From NCBI GenBank assembly GCA_021795395.1, contig JAJYPN010000018.1, forward strand, positions 1 through 56,261: 56,261 nt of DNA, read 5' to 3'. Numbering within the stretch: the stretch's first letter is position 1; each line of letters starts with the position of its first letter. This DNA is from Pseudomonadota bacterium (GTDB lineage Bacteria > Pseudomonadota > Gammaproteobacteria > Burkholderiales > Sulfuriferulaceae). Below the pieces are notes generated by a model. The model was not told the DNA's origin. It saw only the letters and a program-made list of their open reading frames with translations, and did no database searches. Shown piece after piece: positions 1-8,095 of this stretch. The position numbers were made by a program, and so were the translations under genes.

Positions 1-106
1 CGCCCGTCTGGCCTCGAACTTCCTGCCAGACCGGTTCGCCGGAGGCATGGGCAAACAGGCTAAATAAGCTTGCGAGCAGCGTCAGGCATGCACAGAAATA
101 CTTCAT
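1..106 (-). CDS. N-terminus of a secreted protein (runs off the window)
   Basis: Only the first 35 codons are inside the window; the gene continues past base 1. The start ATG is at 106-104. Residues 1-21 form a signal peptide: a short basic start, a Leu/Ala/Phe core, and an A-H-A site before Ser-Gly. The mature start reads SGEPVWQEVRGQTG. I do not recognise the family from so little sequence. The protein should be exported by Sec. A weak purine-rich stretch (GGGTAAAGCGGT) precedes the start codon. It points the same way as the HicB and kinase genes, but about 200 bases of degraded sequence separate it from hicB. Confidence 0.6.
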   Translation of the reverse strand, partial: MKYFCACLTLLASLFSLFAHASGEPVWQEVRGQTG

Positions 107-204
107 ACCGCTTTACCCTGCGCGACAAGATACGGCCAGCGTACATAAGGCGTGTTGCAGCTTGATGATGTTTTAACTTGTAAAGATGTAAAAAGGGGGG
201 GGCG

Positions 205-308
205 CTATCCTTTTCCTTTTTTGTTATGGAAAGGATGAACGACGCTGAAACCTGCTTTTCAAGAGCTCGAATTGCTGCGAGATGATTGATTCCGGAAGTT
301 TTTGGCAA
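205..308 (-). pseudogene. hicA toxin remnant, frameshifted
   Basis: Directly after the hicB stop codon a TTG-started frame (308-306) reads LPKTSGINHLAAIRALEK. This matches the N-terminus of HicA mRNA-interferase toxins as I recall it (MPK..GINHLxAIRALEKAGF). After Lys18 the frame is lost. Shifting by one base at about 255-257, as if one A were missing from the A-run, continues the family pattern with AGFSVV. Similarity then ends and a stop follows at 207-205. The catalytic His and the C-terminal half are absent, so the toxin should be inactive. Order and spacing (2 bases after hicB) fit a former hicBA operon. The frameshift is seen in sequence; the family match is from memory. Confidence 0.7.
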
Positions 309-310
309 GA

Positions 311-508
311 TTAGAACGGCACTTCTATCTCACGCACTTCTTCACCACGAAGCTGCTCGTTGATTACCTCAAGATATTCAAGAAGGGCATCTTTAATGTT
401 TTCGATAGCTTCGGCTTCGGTTGATCCTTGCGACCAACAACCCGGCAAGCCCGGCACCGATACGGAATATCCCTCTTCTGATTCGCGGAGAGCGATGCGG
501 TAGCGCAT
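311..508 (-). CDS. hicB: HicB-family antitoxin
   Basis: A 65-residue protein starting MRYRIALRESEEGYSVSVPG, with the HicB-type partial RNase H fold: short beta strands, the SVPGLPGCWSQGST segment, and a helix rich in Ala/Glu that ends in an acidic tail. The start at 508 was chosen over an upstream one because GGAGGT sits 5 bases before it. HicB antitoxins bind and neutralise the HicA mRNA interferase and usually repress their operon. This short form lacks the C-terminal DNA-binding domain of longer HicBs. Its partner survives only as a frameshifted remnant just downstream, so this is an orphan antitoxin here. It may have been kept for regulation or may be decaying. Confidence 0.85.
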   Translation of the reverse strand: MRYRIALRESEEGYSVSVPGLPGCWSQGSTEAEAIENIKDALLEYLEVINEQLRGEEVREIEVPF

Positions 509-670
509 AAAACCTCCGGCCAAAAATGTCAGTATACACCTGCTTTTTTGTTGTCCAACGTAAAAATTAAGTTGCTGGCCGTAACGAAACGAGGCGAGAA
601 GGAAATGCCGATCATTCAGTTTGGCTGCGGTCACAGAAATAGGGTTTTTAATGGTTTGTTGATGATCTTG

Positions 671-1549
671 CTAATCCGCTCGTTTATTACCGGGTAAGGT
701 CATCCCCATTTCTTGCCGATAGCGCTGGCGTGCGGCTTCTTCGTCGAGCGCATCCCTGATTTCTCGCATCACGCCCGTGAGGTCCGGCGCGGTTTCATCG
801 CATTCATAACGGCCGGTCAAAGCCGTATCGACTGTCAGCTTTCCGCTTTGATAGAGCGACCAAATTTCACGTCCATAGTCGGTTTGCAGCAATTCCGGGG
901 CAAATTGGCCGAAATAGGCGGCGAGATTGTTGACGTCGCGTTCCAGCAAACGTCTTGCCTGATTATTGCCGGCGGCATTAACGGCTTGCGGCAGATCGAT
1001 AATAACGGGACCGGTGCTACCGACCAGGACATTATATTCCGATAAATCGCCGTGGATAACGCCGGCGCAGAGCATACGAACGACTTCGGCGATCAGCAAG
1101 GAATGGAATTCGCGCGCCTGTTCCGGCTCCAGAGTGATATCGTTAAGACGGGGCGCGGCATTGCCTGCGGCATCGGTTACGAGATCCATCAACAGCACAC
1201 CGTCGAGAAATTGACAGGGTTGAGGCACGCGAACGCCTGCGGCAGCCAGCCGGTACAAGGCATCGATTTCGGCGTTTTGCCAGGCTTCTTCCTGCGCCTT
1301 GCGGCCGAACTTGCTGCCGTTCTCCATGGCGCGCGCCTGTCTGCTGTTTTTGACCCTGCGGCCTTCCGTATAATCGACGCTTTGGCGAAATGCACGTTTA
1401 TTCGCTTCTTTGTAAACCTTGGCGCAGCGAATTTCTTCACCGCAGCGAACGACGTACACGGTAGCTTCCTTCCCGCTCATAAGCTGGCGTATGACTTCAT
1501 CGACCAGACCTTCTTTGACTAGCGGCTCGATTCGTTTAGGCGTTTTCAT
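671..1549 (-). CDS. RIO1-like serine/threonine protein kinase (PA4780 type)
   Basis: A 292-residue kinase-fold protein. The start MKTPKRIEPL at 1549 matches the expected N-terminus; a 15-codon upstream extension lacks support. An N-terminal winged-helix-like segment (about 1-30) leads to GKEATVYVV (nucleotide loop) and CAKVYK (ATP-binding Lys). The catalytic loop HGDLSEYNVL and the metal-binding IIDLPQAV motif follow; the latter replaces DFG, as in RIO kinases. The C-terminus is charged. Bacterial RIO-like proteins of this size are cytoplasmic kinases or ATPases whose targets are largely unknown; archaeal and eukaryotic RIO proteins act in ribosome maturation. It is single in its direction, followed by the hicB locus. 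Confidence 0.9.
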   Translation of the reverse strand: MKTPKRIEPLVKEGLVDEVIRQLMSGKEATVYVVRCGEEIRCAKVYKEANKRAFRQSVDYTEGRRVKNSRQARAMENGSKFGRKAQEEAWQNAEIDALYRLAAAGVRVPQPCQFLDGVLLMDLVTDAAGNAAPRLNDITLEPEQAREFHSLLIAEVVRMLCAGVIHGDLSEYNVLVGSTGPVIIDLPQAVNAAGNNQARRLLERDVNNLAAYFGQFAPELLQTDYGREIWSLYQSGKLTVDTALTGRYECDETAPDLTGVMREIRDALDEEAARQRYRQEMGMTLPGNKRAD

Positions 1550-1600
1550 GCTTGATTTTACAGCGACAAGATAGGTTAAGCGCAGACAGCCCATGGATGT

Positions 1601-1677
1601 TGGCGGAGTGGACGGGACTCGAACCCGCGACCCCCGGCGTGACAGGCCGGTATTCTAACCAACTGAACTACCACTCC
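1601..1677 (-). tRNA. tRNA-Asp (GTC)
   Basis: Read on the minus strand, a 77-base cloverleaf starts GGAGTGG and ends CCACTCCG-CCA with the CCA encoded. The acceptor stem pairs GGAGTGG with CCACTCC. The D-loop contains AGTTGGTTAGA, the anticodon loop is CTGTCAC with anticodon GTC, and the T-arm contains GGTTCGAGTCC. It sits 59 bases from the tRNA-Glu gene on the same strand, and the two are probably co-transcribed. Confidence 0.97.
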
Positions 1678-1736
1678 TGATTTCAAACGATGGGCTTGAA
1701 AGATTCGGGTTGCATCAGCGCAACTACTTTAATGGA

Positions 1737-1812
1737 TGGCGTCCCCAACGAGATTCGAACTCGTGTTATCGCCGTGAAAGGGCGGTGTCCTAGGCCTCTA
1801 GACGATGGGGAC
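1737..1812 (-). tRNA. tRNA-Glu (TTC)
   Basis: A 76-base minus-strand gene starting GTCCCCATCGTCTAGAGG and ending GGGGAC-G-CCA. The anticodon loop is CTTTCAC (anticodon TTC) on a CCGCC/GGCG-type stem, and the T-arm contains GAGTTCGAATCTC. It lies upstream of tRNA-Asp in the same direction, the common Glu-Asp tandem. Confidence 0.97.
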
Positions 1813-1847
1813 TTTGAAATTCACAAGCAAAAAATTATAACAGTATT

Positions 1848-2027
1848 TTACTTATTTGAAAATAGGGTCATCACTATACCCATTAACAATCCGGCAAATG
1901 CGGCAGGTACCAGCGCTATCCAGAAGCTCGGTTCGCCGTATTTGACAAAATCGATAAATCCGAAGATCAAGCCTGATACAGCGGCTATCAAGCTCGTCCA
2001 AACCAGAATAACGCCGAATCGATGCAT
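1848..2027 (-). CDS. small two-helix membrane protein, unknown function
   Basis: A 59-residue frame starting MHRFGVILVWTSLIAAVSG. Two hydrophobic segments (about 5-26 and 36-54) flank a short polar hairpin containing DFVKYGEPSFW; the C-terminus is SNK. This is the coding-like reading of the stretch between tRNA-Glu and the ArsR gene, while the overlapping frames are rich in Arg, Cys and Ser and look like shadows. The pattern resembles the many small inner-membrane proteins of unknown function in proteobacteria. No strong ribosome-binding site is visible (GGACC about 8 bases upstream). It is divergent from the ArsR-rhodanese gene. Confidence 0.55.
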   Translation of the reverse strand: MHRFGVILVWTSLIAAVSGLIFGFIDFVKYGEPSFWIALVPAAFAGLLMGIVMTLFSNK

Positions 2028-2179
2028 GGATATTGGTCCGTCTAGTCAGGAATGCGTCACGTTGCCTGATCTTCTTAAACGCATTTAACGAAGTCGGCAA
2101 TTCTACCATTGAATTGATAAGTGTCAATGCTGCGACTGACATGCCGTAATTCAAATTCGATTGACGCATCGGGCATTTC

Positions 2180-2207
2180 AATATAACATTCTAAAGAACA
2201 TTAGATT
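2180..2207. promoter_or_regulatory. candidate operator of the ArsR-rhodanese gene
   Basis: An imperfect inverted repeat: AATATAACATT, six bases, AACATTAGATT. Eight of eleven positions match between the arms. It lies 4-31 bases upstream of the regulator's start codon, in an AT-rich patch that must also hold the promoter. ArsR/SmtB dimers typically bind such imperfect dyads over their own promoters. Function is inferred. Confidence 0.45.
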
Positions 2208-2210
2208 GAG

Positions 2211-2906
2211 ATGCTATGCATGGATAATCAAAGATTGATCAAGGATCTCCTGTACGAGCAGGTGTCCCGCCTGGCCAAAGCGGTTGCCAGCCCCAAGCGG
2301 CTCGAACTGATAGAAGTGCTATGCCAGAGCAGTAAAACCGTGGAGCAGCTCGCACACGATACGGAACTTTCCGTCAAGCTGACGAGCGCGCATTTGAAGG
2401 AACTGAAAGCGGCGCGTCTGGTGCGCGCGCAGCGAGACGGCAAATACATGATCTATGAGCTGGTCGATAATCACGTTGCCGACTTGTGGGTGATGCTGCG
2501 TGAATTGGCAGAGGAGCGTTTACTGGAACTGCAGCATGCGATGCAGCAGTTGGTCGCGCGGCCTGACGAGCTGAAACCGGTCGATAGCGGAGATTTGCTG
2601 GCGCGGGCGCAACGCGGTGAAATCGTGATCATCGATGTGCGACCGGGGGCGGAATATCGATTCGCACATTTGCCCTACGCCCGTTCGCTGCCGCTGGACG
2701 AGCTAAGGCAGCGATTGAATGAGTTGCCGGCGGATAAAACCATCGTGGCCTATTGCCGCGGCCCTTTTTGCCTGATGGCGAATGAAGCGGTCGATTTGTT
2801 AAGAAAAGAAGGTCTACTAGGAATCAGAATGGAATCCGGCGTAGCGGAATGGCGTTTGCAAGGACTGCCATTGGTAGTGGAATCGTTAGGCCAGACTCTC
2901 GGTTAA
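2211..2906 (+). CDS. ArsR-family regulator fused to a rhodanese domain
   Basis: A 231-residue two-domain protein. Residues about 1-105 are a winged helix of the ArsR/SmtB type (LAKAVASPKRLELIEVL, then the recognition helix region LSVKLTSAHLKELKAARLV, then the wing QRDGKYMIYEL). Residues about 120-225 are a rhodanese domain (IIDVRPGAEYRFAHLPYARSLPL) with the active-site loop CRGPFC, whose first Cys would carry the persulfide. Such fusions usually control sulfide/persulfide detoxification genes. That fits the MBL hydrolase 25 bases downstream. The start may be ATG 2211 or ATG 2220; neither has a strong ribosome-binding site. A candidate operator overlaps the promoter. Confidence 0.9.
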   Translation: MLCMDNQRLIKDLLYEQVSRLAKAVASPKRLELIEVLCQSSKTVEQLAHDTELSVKLTSAHLKELKAARLVRAQRDGKYMIYELVDNHVADLWVMLRELAEERLLELQHAMQQLVARPDELKPVDSGDLLARAQRGEIVIIDVRPGAEYRFAHLPYARSLPLDELRQRLNELPADKTIVAYCRGPFCLMANEAVDLLRKEGLLGIRMESGVAEWRLQGLPLVVESLGQTLG

Positions 2907-2931
2907 TTTATAGACTGTAAGGGATAATTAT

Positions 2932-3666
2932 ATGTTTTTCAAACAATTAGCGACAAAGGAAGCTTCTCTGTCATATTTTTTTGGTTGTGGTACGCTGGGG
3001 AAGTCGGCAGCCGTCGATGTGGTGGCTGGCGATGAAGACTGGTTTATATCGGAAGCGCAAAAAGCCCATGTAACAATCAGTTACGTGATCGATACGCATA
3101 TTCACGCCGATCATTATTCGGGCGGACGCAAGCTGGCGGAAAGATTAGGCGTACCGTATTGCCTGCATGAAGTGGATGCGCCTCAGCTTGCTTTTCCTAT
3201 CCAGGCGTTAGGCGACGGCGAAACGCTGGATTTGGGCAATGTCATGGTTCAGGTGCTGCATACGCCCGGTCATACTCTCGATAGCATCTGCCTGCTCGTA
3301 ACCGACAAGCGGCGCGGGTCTGAGCCCTGGTTTGTGATCACCGGCGATACCCTGTTCGTAGGCAGCGCCGGCCGTCCCGATCTTGCGGGGAAGGAAAAGG
3401 AAATGGCCGGTCTGTTATTCGACAGTCTGCACGGAAAGTTGCTCACTTTGCCCGATGAGACCGAAATTTATCCTGGGCATCAGGCCGGATCGGTATGCGG
3501 AGCCGGCATTTCCGGTAAACCTTCATCGACCATCGGATTTGAAAAACGGTTTAACCCAGCGTTGCAGATTCATGACAGAAATGAATTCATCTCAAAGCTG
3601 ATCAGCGATATTCCGCCACGCCCGGCGGAAATGGACAAGATCATAGCGGCCAATATTGCCGCCTGA
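2932..3666 (+). CDS. MBL-fold hydrolase, persulfide dioxygenase-like (ETHE1 family)
   Basis: A 244-residue metallo-beta-lactamase fold. The metal motif THIHADH (HxHxDH) is at residues 54-60. It is followed by HTPGHT, GDTLFVGSAGRPDL and a late YPGHQAGS histidine. The ETHE1/persulfide dioxygenase branch uses one iron and oxidises glutathione persulfide to sulfite; the C-terminal segment CGAGISGKPSSTIGFE resembles that branch. No signal peptide is present, so it is cytoplasmic. Its place behind a rhodanese-fused regulator, and a TauE/SafE permease 2.5 kb on, support a sulfide-to-sulfite route. Exact substrate is inferred; a glyoxalase II-like role is the alternative. Confidence 0.85.
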   Translation: MFFKQLATKEASLSYFFGCGTLGKSAAVDVVAGDEDWFISEAQKAHVTISYVIDTHIHADHYSGGRKLAERLGVPYCLHEVDAPQLAFPIQALGDGETLDLGNVMVQVLHTPGHTLDSICLLVTDKRRGSEPWFVITGDTLFVGSAGRPDLAGKEKEMAGLLFDSLHGKLLTLPDETEIYPGHQAGSVCGAGISGKPSSTIGFEKRFNPALQIHDRNEFISKLISDIPPRPAEMDKIIAANIAA

Positions 3667-3700
3667 ATCGAATTGGCTACCTGGCCGGATAAGGATAATA

Positions 3701-5002
3701 ATGACTGCAACCGAAAGCCCGAAATATGTCCGTGGCATACGCGCAAATCTCGACCAGTTCCTGCTGCAGGCCGTCCAGGTGTTTTTCGTGGGATTGATGA
3801 TAGGTATGGAGCGCAATGTACTACCGGTCTTAAGCCGGAATTTCGGCGTGCAAAACGGTTCTTTCATGTATCTGATGGCGTTCGTCGTTTCGTTCGGTTT
3901 TGTCAAGGGTATATTGAATTTTGTTGCGGGTCGCCTATCCGAGCGTATAGGGCGTAAGAACGTATTGCTGCTGGGCTGGATTGCCGCCATTCCTATTCCG
4001 TTCATGATACTGTACGCGCCCGATTGGGGCTGGATCGTGGCGGCTAACGTTTTTCTCGGGATTAATCAGGGATTTGCCTGGAGCATGACCGTTACCAGTA
4101 AAGTCGACATTACTCGCGCCGAACAGCGAGGGTTCGCTACCGGCGTCAACGAATTCGCGGGTTACGCTGCAGTCGGTCTGGGCGGTTTGGCGACTGGCTA
4201 TTTGGCGGTGCTATATGGCCCACGGACAGCATTATTCGGTTTTACTCTCGCGGTCATCGCGGTCGCCGCGACGATAGCCCTATTATTCATCCGCGAAACC
4301 CTGCCTTGGGCCAAAGCCGAAAGCATGGAGCATGAGGCAGGCATGTATACCGGTTCGCAACCGCGATTTCCGCGAGACGTATCGGCCCATCCCGGTACGT
4401 GGGAGATTTTCACTCTGGTGTCGTTTCGGCACCCGACGCTAAATGCGTTGTGTCAAGCCGGAATAACCAATAAAATAGCTGATGCCTTGTTATGGGTATT
4501 ATTTCCGATCTTTTTGCGAGAGCATGGGCTGAATTTGATCCAGATAGGCTGGGTGACAGCAATTTACGGTCTGGTGTGGGGAGCTTCCCAGCTTTTGACC
4601 GGAGCTTTATCGGATATCATCGGTCGTAAGATACCGATCGTGGCGGGATTGTGGATACTGGGTTCGGGTATTTTAAGCGTGCCTCTGGTTCACGGTATTA
4701 TTGCATGGAGCATCGATTCGGTTGTCATGGGCATCGGAATGGCATTGCTCTATCCCAATCTTATCGCTTCCGTTGCGGATATTTCTCATCCGAACTGGCG
4801 TAGCTCTGCGCTAGGAACGTATCGTTATTGGCGCGATACCGGTTACGCTATCGGTGCGCTTGCTCTGGGCTGGGCAGCGGATTGGGGTCATGGGATCGTT
4901 ACGGCATTCTGGTTTGCAGCAGCGATACTCGCCTTGTCGGGGATATATGTGCTGTTGAGAGCTGAGGAAACACACCCGCGCCTGAATCCGGCCGTATCCT
5001 GA
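3701..5002 (+). CDS. MFS transporter
   Basis: A 433-residue integral membrane protein with about 12 hydrophobic segments. The MFS loop 2-3 signature is visible as GRLSERIGRKNVLLLG, and its second-half copy as GALSDIIGRKIPIV. The start ATG at 3701 has AAGGA 6 bases upstream; the 15-codon extension into the preceding gene is less likely. It follows the persulfide-dioxygenase-like gene by 34 bases, so it is probably in the same operon. The substrate cannot be read from the sequence; sulfur-compound or anion export is an inference from position only. Confidence 0.85.
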   Translation: MTATESPKYVRGIRANLDQFLLQAVQVFFVGLMIGMERNVLPVLSRNFGVQNGSFMYLMAFVVSFGFVKGILNFVAGRLSERIGRKNVLLLGWIAAIPIPFMILYAPDWGWIVAANVFLGINQGFAWSMTVTSKVDITRAEQRGFATGVNEFAGYAAVGLGGLATGYLAVLYGPRTALFGFTLAVIAVAATIALLFIRETLPWAKAESMEHEAGMYTGSQPRFPRDVSAHPGTWEIFTLVSFRHPTLNALCQAGITNKIADALLWVLFPIFLREHGLNLIQIGWVTAIYGLVWGASQLLTGALSDIIGRKIPIVAGLWILGSGILSVPLVHGIIAWSIDSVVMGIGMALLYPNLIASVADISHPNWRSSALGTYRYWRDTGYAIGALALGWAADWGHGIVTAFWFAAAILALSGIYVLLRAEETHPRLNPAVS

Positions 5003-5128
5003 ACAGGACGCAGATAGGGGTTCGCATGGGTTGGATCATGACTGCGTTGATCGAATGTTGTGTCAAGCAGGGATCGCACGCAGTGCATACGCCGGCGTGG
5101 TTCAATGGGAAATCGATGGAGACTGTCG

Positions 5129-5914
5129 ATGTGCGAACTTTTTGGACTGACAAGTAGCAAGCCCGTCGCGGCTTCTGTGTGTCTGGCAGATTTTCAGCAA
5201 CGGGGCGGCGGGGCGGGCAATAATCCCGATGGTTGGGGTTTGGTATATAAAGCCGACGCCCGTTTCCTGCTGGTCAAAGAACCGTTTCCGGCAATTCGTA
5301 GCCGCCTTTATGCACAGATAGTCGCGGATATTTGCTCCGATCTGATACTCGCGCATGTGCGCAAGGCAAAGTACCCTTTGATCAACTCTCTGGTAAATAC
5401 GCATCCTTTTCAGCATGAGTGCTGCGGCAAGCAATGGGCATTTGCCCACAACGGTTTGATTCCCGAAGTCATAGCGCTGGAGTTGACCAGTCATCATGCG
5501 GTATGCAGTCCTGACGGTCAAACCGATTCCGAATACGCCTTTTGTTATTTGCTCGGCCACATTGCCAGACAGTTGAACGGTGATACGCCGTCGGCGCCCG
5601 GATCGTGGTTCGAAACAATCGCGCATGTTGCCGAAGCGATTGCTTCCTACGGGCAATTCAATTTTCTGCTTTCGGACGGGGATTACCTCATTGCTTATGC
5701 GCACGACCGCTTGCATTATCTGGAACGCCAGGATACCACTTCACCAATGGAGGCGGATGCGATTACGCTGATCGCGACGGAACCTCTTCTGTCCTGTGCG
5801 CCGTGGCTGCCGTTCGAACCCGGCGAGTTACGCATCTATCGTCAGGGCCGATTGGTAGGGGGCACAAGGACTCATCCCTCGGTTCCCGCCAGGAAAATCG
5901 CCGCGATTTCGTGA
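5129..5914 (+). CDS. class II glutamine amidotransferase (YafJ-like)
   Basis: A 261-residue Ntn-hydrolase. The start at 5129 gives Met-Cys-Glu-Leu-Phe-Gly, placing the nucleophile Cys at position 2 after Met removal; longer starts would bury it. Family blocks follow: NPDGWGL, ILAHVRKAK, NTHPFQH and FAHNGLIP. No synthetase domain is attached, as in the YafJ-like stand-alone amidotransferases, whose acceptor is generally unknown. GGAGA precedes the start. It is 126 bases after the MFS gene and may be separately transcribed. Confidence 0.88.
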   Translation: MCELFGLTSSKPVAASVCLADFQQRGGGAGNNPDGWGLVYKADARFLLVKEPFPAIRSRLYAQIVADICSDLILAHVRKAKYPLINSLVNTHPFQHECCGKQWAFAHNGLIPEVIALELTSHHAVCSPDGQTDSEYAFCYLLGHIARQLNGDTPSAPGSWFETIAHVAEAIASYGQFNFLLSDGDYLIAYAHDRLHYLERQDTTSPMEADAITLIATEPLLSCAPWLPFEPGELRIYRQGRLVGGTRTHPSVPARKIAAIS

Positions 5915-6230
5915 ACGGGGAGACCGTGGGCGGCGAGATGTTTCGGCAGCATTAAAATAATACAATAAACGTTACACTCTACGACTATCGCAGCAATCCG
6001 GTTAGGGATATCCAGTTCCGTGGATACTTCGTACTGTTAATTCGAGTAGCGGAGGTGAGTATCGGCATGCTATGGTAGCCGACCGTTTCCGTTGACGGGT
6101 ACGACTATCCGGCAGAGCGTTATTTTGGCCGTAACATGGAACGGGGTTTGCGGAAGAGGTGTTCGAGCGTTTTCTGTCCCGTTTGATGCAAACGATGAGC
6201 AGGTTTTTATCGATTCTTACTGAGAGTTAC
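5915..6230. other. 316-base non-coding stretch, nothing definite
   Basis: Between the amidotransferase and the TauE/SafE gene. There is no convincing open frame, RNA fold or T-rich terminator. The TauE frame could be extended leftward to 6159, but that N-terminus (MFERFLSRLMQTM) lacks a ribosome-binding site and is not typical of the family. Confidence 0.4.
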
Positions 6231-7019
6231 ATGACTATACTTATTATTCTGGCTGGTCTGGCCACCGGTATTTTATTGGGGTTATTGGGTAGCGGAGGAT
6301 CGATCGTTACGGTTCCTGCGCTCGTCTATTTGTTGGGGGTGCATCCGAAATCGGCGATTGCGCTGAGTCTGGGTATTGTAGCCATAACCGCTGCATTTTC
6401 TGCAATAAATCATTTTCGCGCGGGTAATGTCAACCTGAAAGTGGCGGTAATTTTCGGTGTGTGTGGAATGGCGGGAACTTACGGCGGGACCAAACTGGGC
6501 TTGCTCATGCCGGCCATGCTGCAAATGGCGTTATTTGCGTTCATCATGTATGCCGCGGCCTATAGAATGCTCAAGCCTAAACGCCGTTTCGGATACGTTC
6601 CTGCGGATGAAGTTCATGGCGAGATCGAAGTGATGCTGGATACCGAAATCAAGCCTGTCCGTTACGGATTGGTAGCATTGCTCGGATTGACTGTTGGCGT
6701 CCTTACCGGGCTGGTAGGCGTGGGCGGCGGATTTCTGATCATCCCCGCGCTCGTGCTGTTCTCGGGCATCCCGATGAAACAGGCGGTAGGAACATCGCTG
6801 GTTATCGTGGCCGTCAATTCTGCAACCGGGTTTGCAGGATATTACGGCGTAGTGCCGCTGAATTATGCACTGATGGGTACATTCACCGGCGTTGCCATCG
6901 TCGGCGGATTCATCGGTGCCCAAATTTCTCGCCATGTCTCTCCAGATAATCTTAAGCACGTCTTCGGCGCGTTTCTGGTATTGGTCGCTACCTATATTCT
7001 GTTCAAAAGCGTGCTCTGA
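6231..7019 (+). CDS. sulfite exporter TauE/SafE family permease
   Basis: A 262-residue membrane protein with about eight hydrophobic segments and the two internal TauE/SafE repeats: [17 protein letters not shown] near the N-terminus and [19 protein letters not shown] after the central loop. A charged cytoplasmic linker around residues 110-145 separates the halves. The start MTILIILAG was chosen because it begins at the first membrane helix and has a GAGAG stretch 6 bases upstream. The family exports sulfite, sulfoacetate and related anions. With the persulfide-dioxygenase-like gene nearby, sulfite removal is a reasonable inference. Confidence 0.9.
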   Translation: MTILIILAGLATGILLGLLGSGGSIVTVPALVYLLGVHPKSAIALSLGIVAITAAFSAINHFRAGNVNLKVAVIFGVCGMAGTYGGTKLGLLMPAMLQMALFAFIMYAAAYRMLKPKRRFGYVPADEVHGEIEVMLDTEIKPVRYGLVALLGLTVGVLTGLVGVGGGFLIIPALVLFSGIPMKQAVGTSLVIVAVNSATGFAGYYGVVPLNYALMGTFTGVAIVGGFIGAQISRHVSPDNLKHVFGAFLVLVATYILFKSVL

Positions 7020-7156
7020 CCTTGTGTTCTTAACTGAGTAATGTATTAGCAGTTTCCTTGCAGTCAGGATAACCGTTTGAGGTTTTGACAGCAGTGGGAT
7101 ATAAGCAGACCGTAGCAAATCTTTACTGGTGCTGATTAAATATGGGAGGCGACATC

Positions 7157-7375
7157 ATGATGTGGACATATGGGCCGTGGGGTGGATTTCCGTGGATGTG
7201 GATATTTCTTATTGTGCTGTTTATATTGCTATTTATTGGGCGTGGCAGGTACGGATGCGGCCGTCATGGTACGCAAAAGACGGGGGAAAGCGCACGTGAA
7301 ATTCTGGACCGGCGTTATGCACGTGGAGAAATAAACCGGGAGGAATATCAGCAGATGAAAAAAGACATGGAATAA
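7157..7375 (+). CDS. SHOCT-domain small membrane protein
   Basis: A 72-residue protein with one aromatic-rich membrane helix (about residues 5-30) and a C-terminal SHOCT motif (SAREILDRRYARGEINREEYQQMKKDM). The start at 7157 is preferred over 7142 because GGGAGG lies 7 bases before it. SHOCT motifs are short oligomerisation or targeting modules found at protein ends. Similar proteins occur beside metal and sulfur genes in proteobacteria, but no function is established. Confidence 0.85.
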   Translation: MMWTYGPWGGFPWMWIFLIVLFILLFIGRGRYGCGRHGTQKTGESAREILDRRYARGEINREEYQQMKKDME

Positions 7376-7409
7376 CGGTATCCGTAACCAATAAAAGAAT
7401 GAATATTCG

Positions 7410-8009
7410 ATGCTTCAGGAAAAACTATTTCCAGCGACAATGATGCCTGATTCGGATTGGTGGCATGCGCTATGGCCCCATCCGGACAGCGTAGTGCGAG
7501 CGTTGCATGTGAAACCAGGCATGACGGTGGTGGATTTGGGCTGTGGCGATGGCTATTTTACCGCTGCTATCGCCAGGCAAGTCGAAGCAGGATATGTCAT
7601 CGGCCTTGACCTTGATCCTGAAATGCTGGCGCAAGCTAAAGCGATGTGCTCGGTTAGTGAGAACTGTGATTGGCTGTTGGGCGACGCCATGACGTTAAGC
7701 GAATTGATGCCCGATCCGGTTGATTTCGTCCTGATCGCAAATACCTTTCATGGTGTGCCGGACAAAACAGGACTGGCCAGGCAAATAGCAGCAATACTGC
7801 AATCCGCCGGTCGTTTTGCCATCATCAACTGGTATCCGTATCCACGTGAAAATACCATTGTGCTGGGGCAGGCGCGCGGTCCGCGTACCGAATTGCGTAT
7901 GTCCGTTGCGCAGACGCAATCTTTGGTGGAACCAGCGGGTTTCGAACTGGAGACTTTGGTTGAATTTATGCCTTATCATTACGGAACGATTTTCCGTAAA
8001 GCAGTTTGA
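7410..8009 (+). CDS. class I SAM-dependent methyltransferase
   Basis: A 199-residue Rossmann-fold methyltransferase. Motif I is VVDLGCGDGYFT (about 41-52), the acidic loop that binds SAM is GLDLDPEM, and the motif II/III region is LIANTFHGV. The C-terminal half is typical of the methyltransferase 11/25 group. The substrate is not evident. It lies 34 bases after the SHOCT gene, probably the last gene of that transcript, because a strong bidirectional hairpin follows. Confidence 0.85.
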   Translation: MLQEKLFPATMMPDSDWWHALWPHPDSVVRALHVKPGMTVVDLGCGDGYFTAAIARQVEAGYVIGLDLDPEMLAQAKAMCSVSENCDWLLGDAMTLSELMPDPVDFVLIANTFHGVPDKTGLARQIAAILQSAGRFAIINWYPYPRENTIVLGQARGPRTELRMSVAQTQSLVEPAGFELETLVEFMPYHYGTIFRKAV

Positions 8010-8032
8010 TTTGCAGTTTATAAAGTTATTGG

Positions 8033-8070
8033 CAAAAAAACACCAGAGGTGAAAAAGCCTCTGGTGTTTT
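8033..8070. terminator. bidirectional rho-independent terminator
   Basis: The perfect stem CACCAGAGG (8041-8049) / CCTCTGGTG (8058-8066) is extended by flanking AA/TT pairs. An A-run lies on the left and TTTT on the right, so it can end transcripts from both sides. It sits between the convergent methyltransferase and doxD-like genes. Confidence 0.9.
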
Positions 8071-8095
8071 GAGTCGAATAATAACGTGTTGTCTG

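Noticed and set aside
713..1522. Plus-strand frames opposite the RIO kinase
   Set aside because: They are shadows of the kinase gene; they lack ribosome-binding sites and family motifs.
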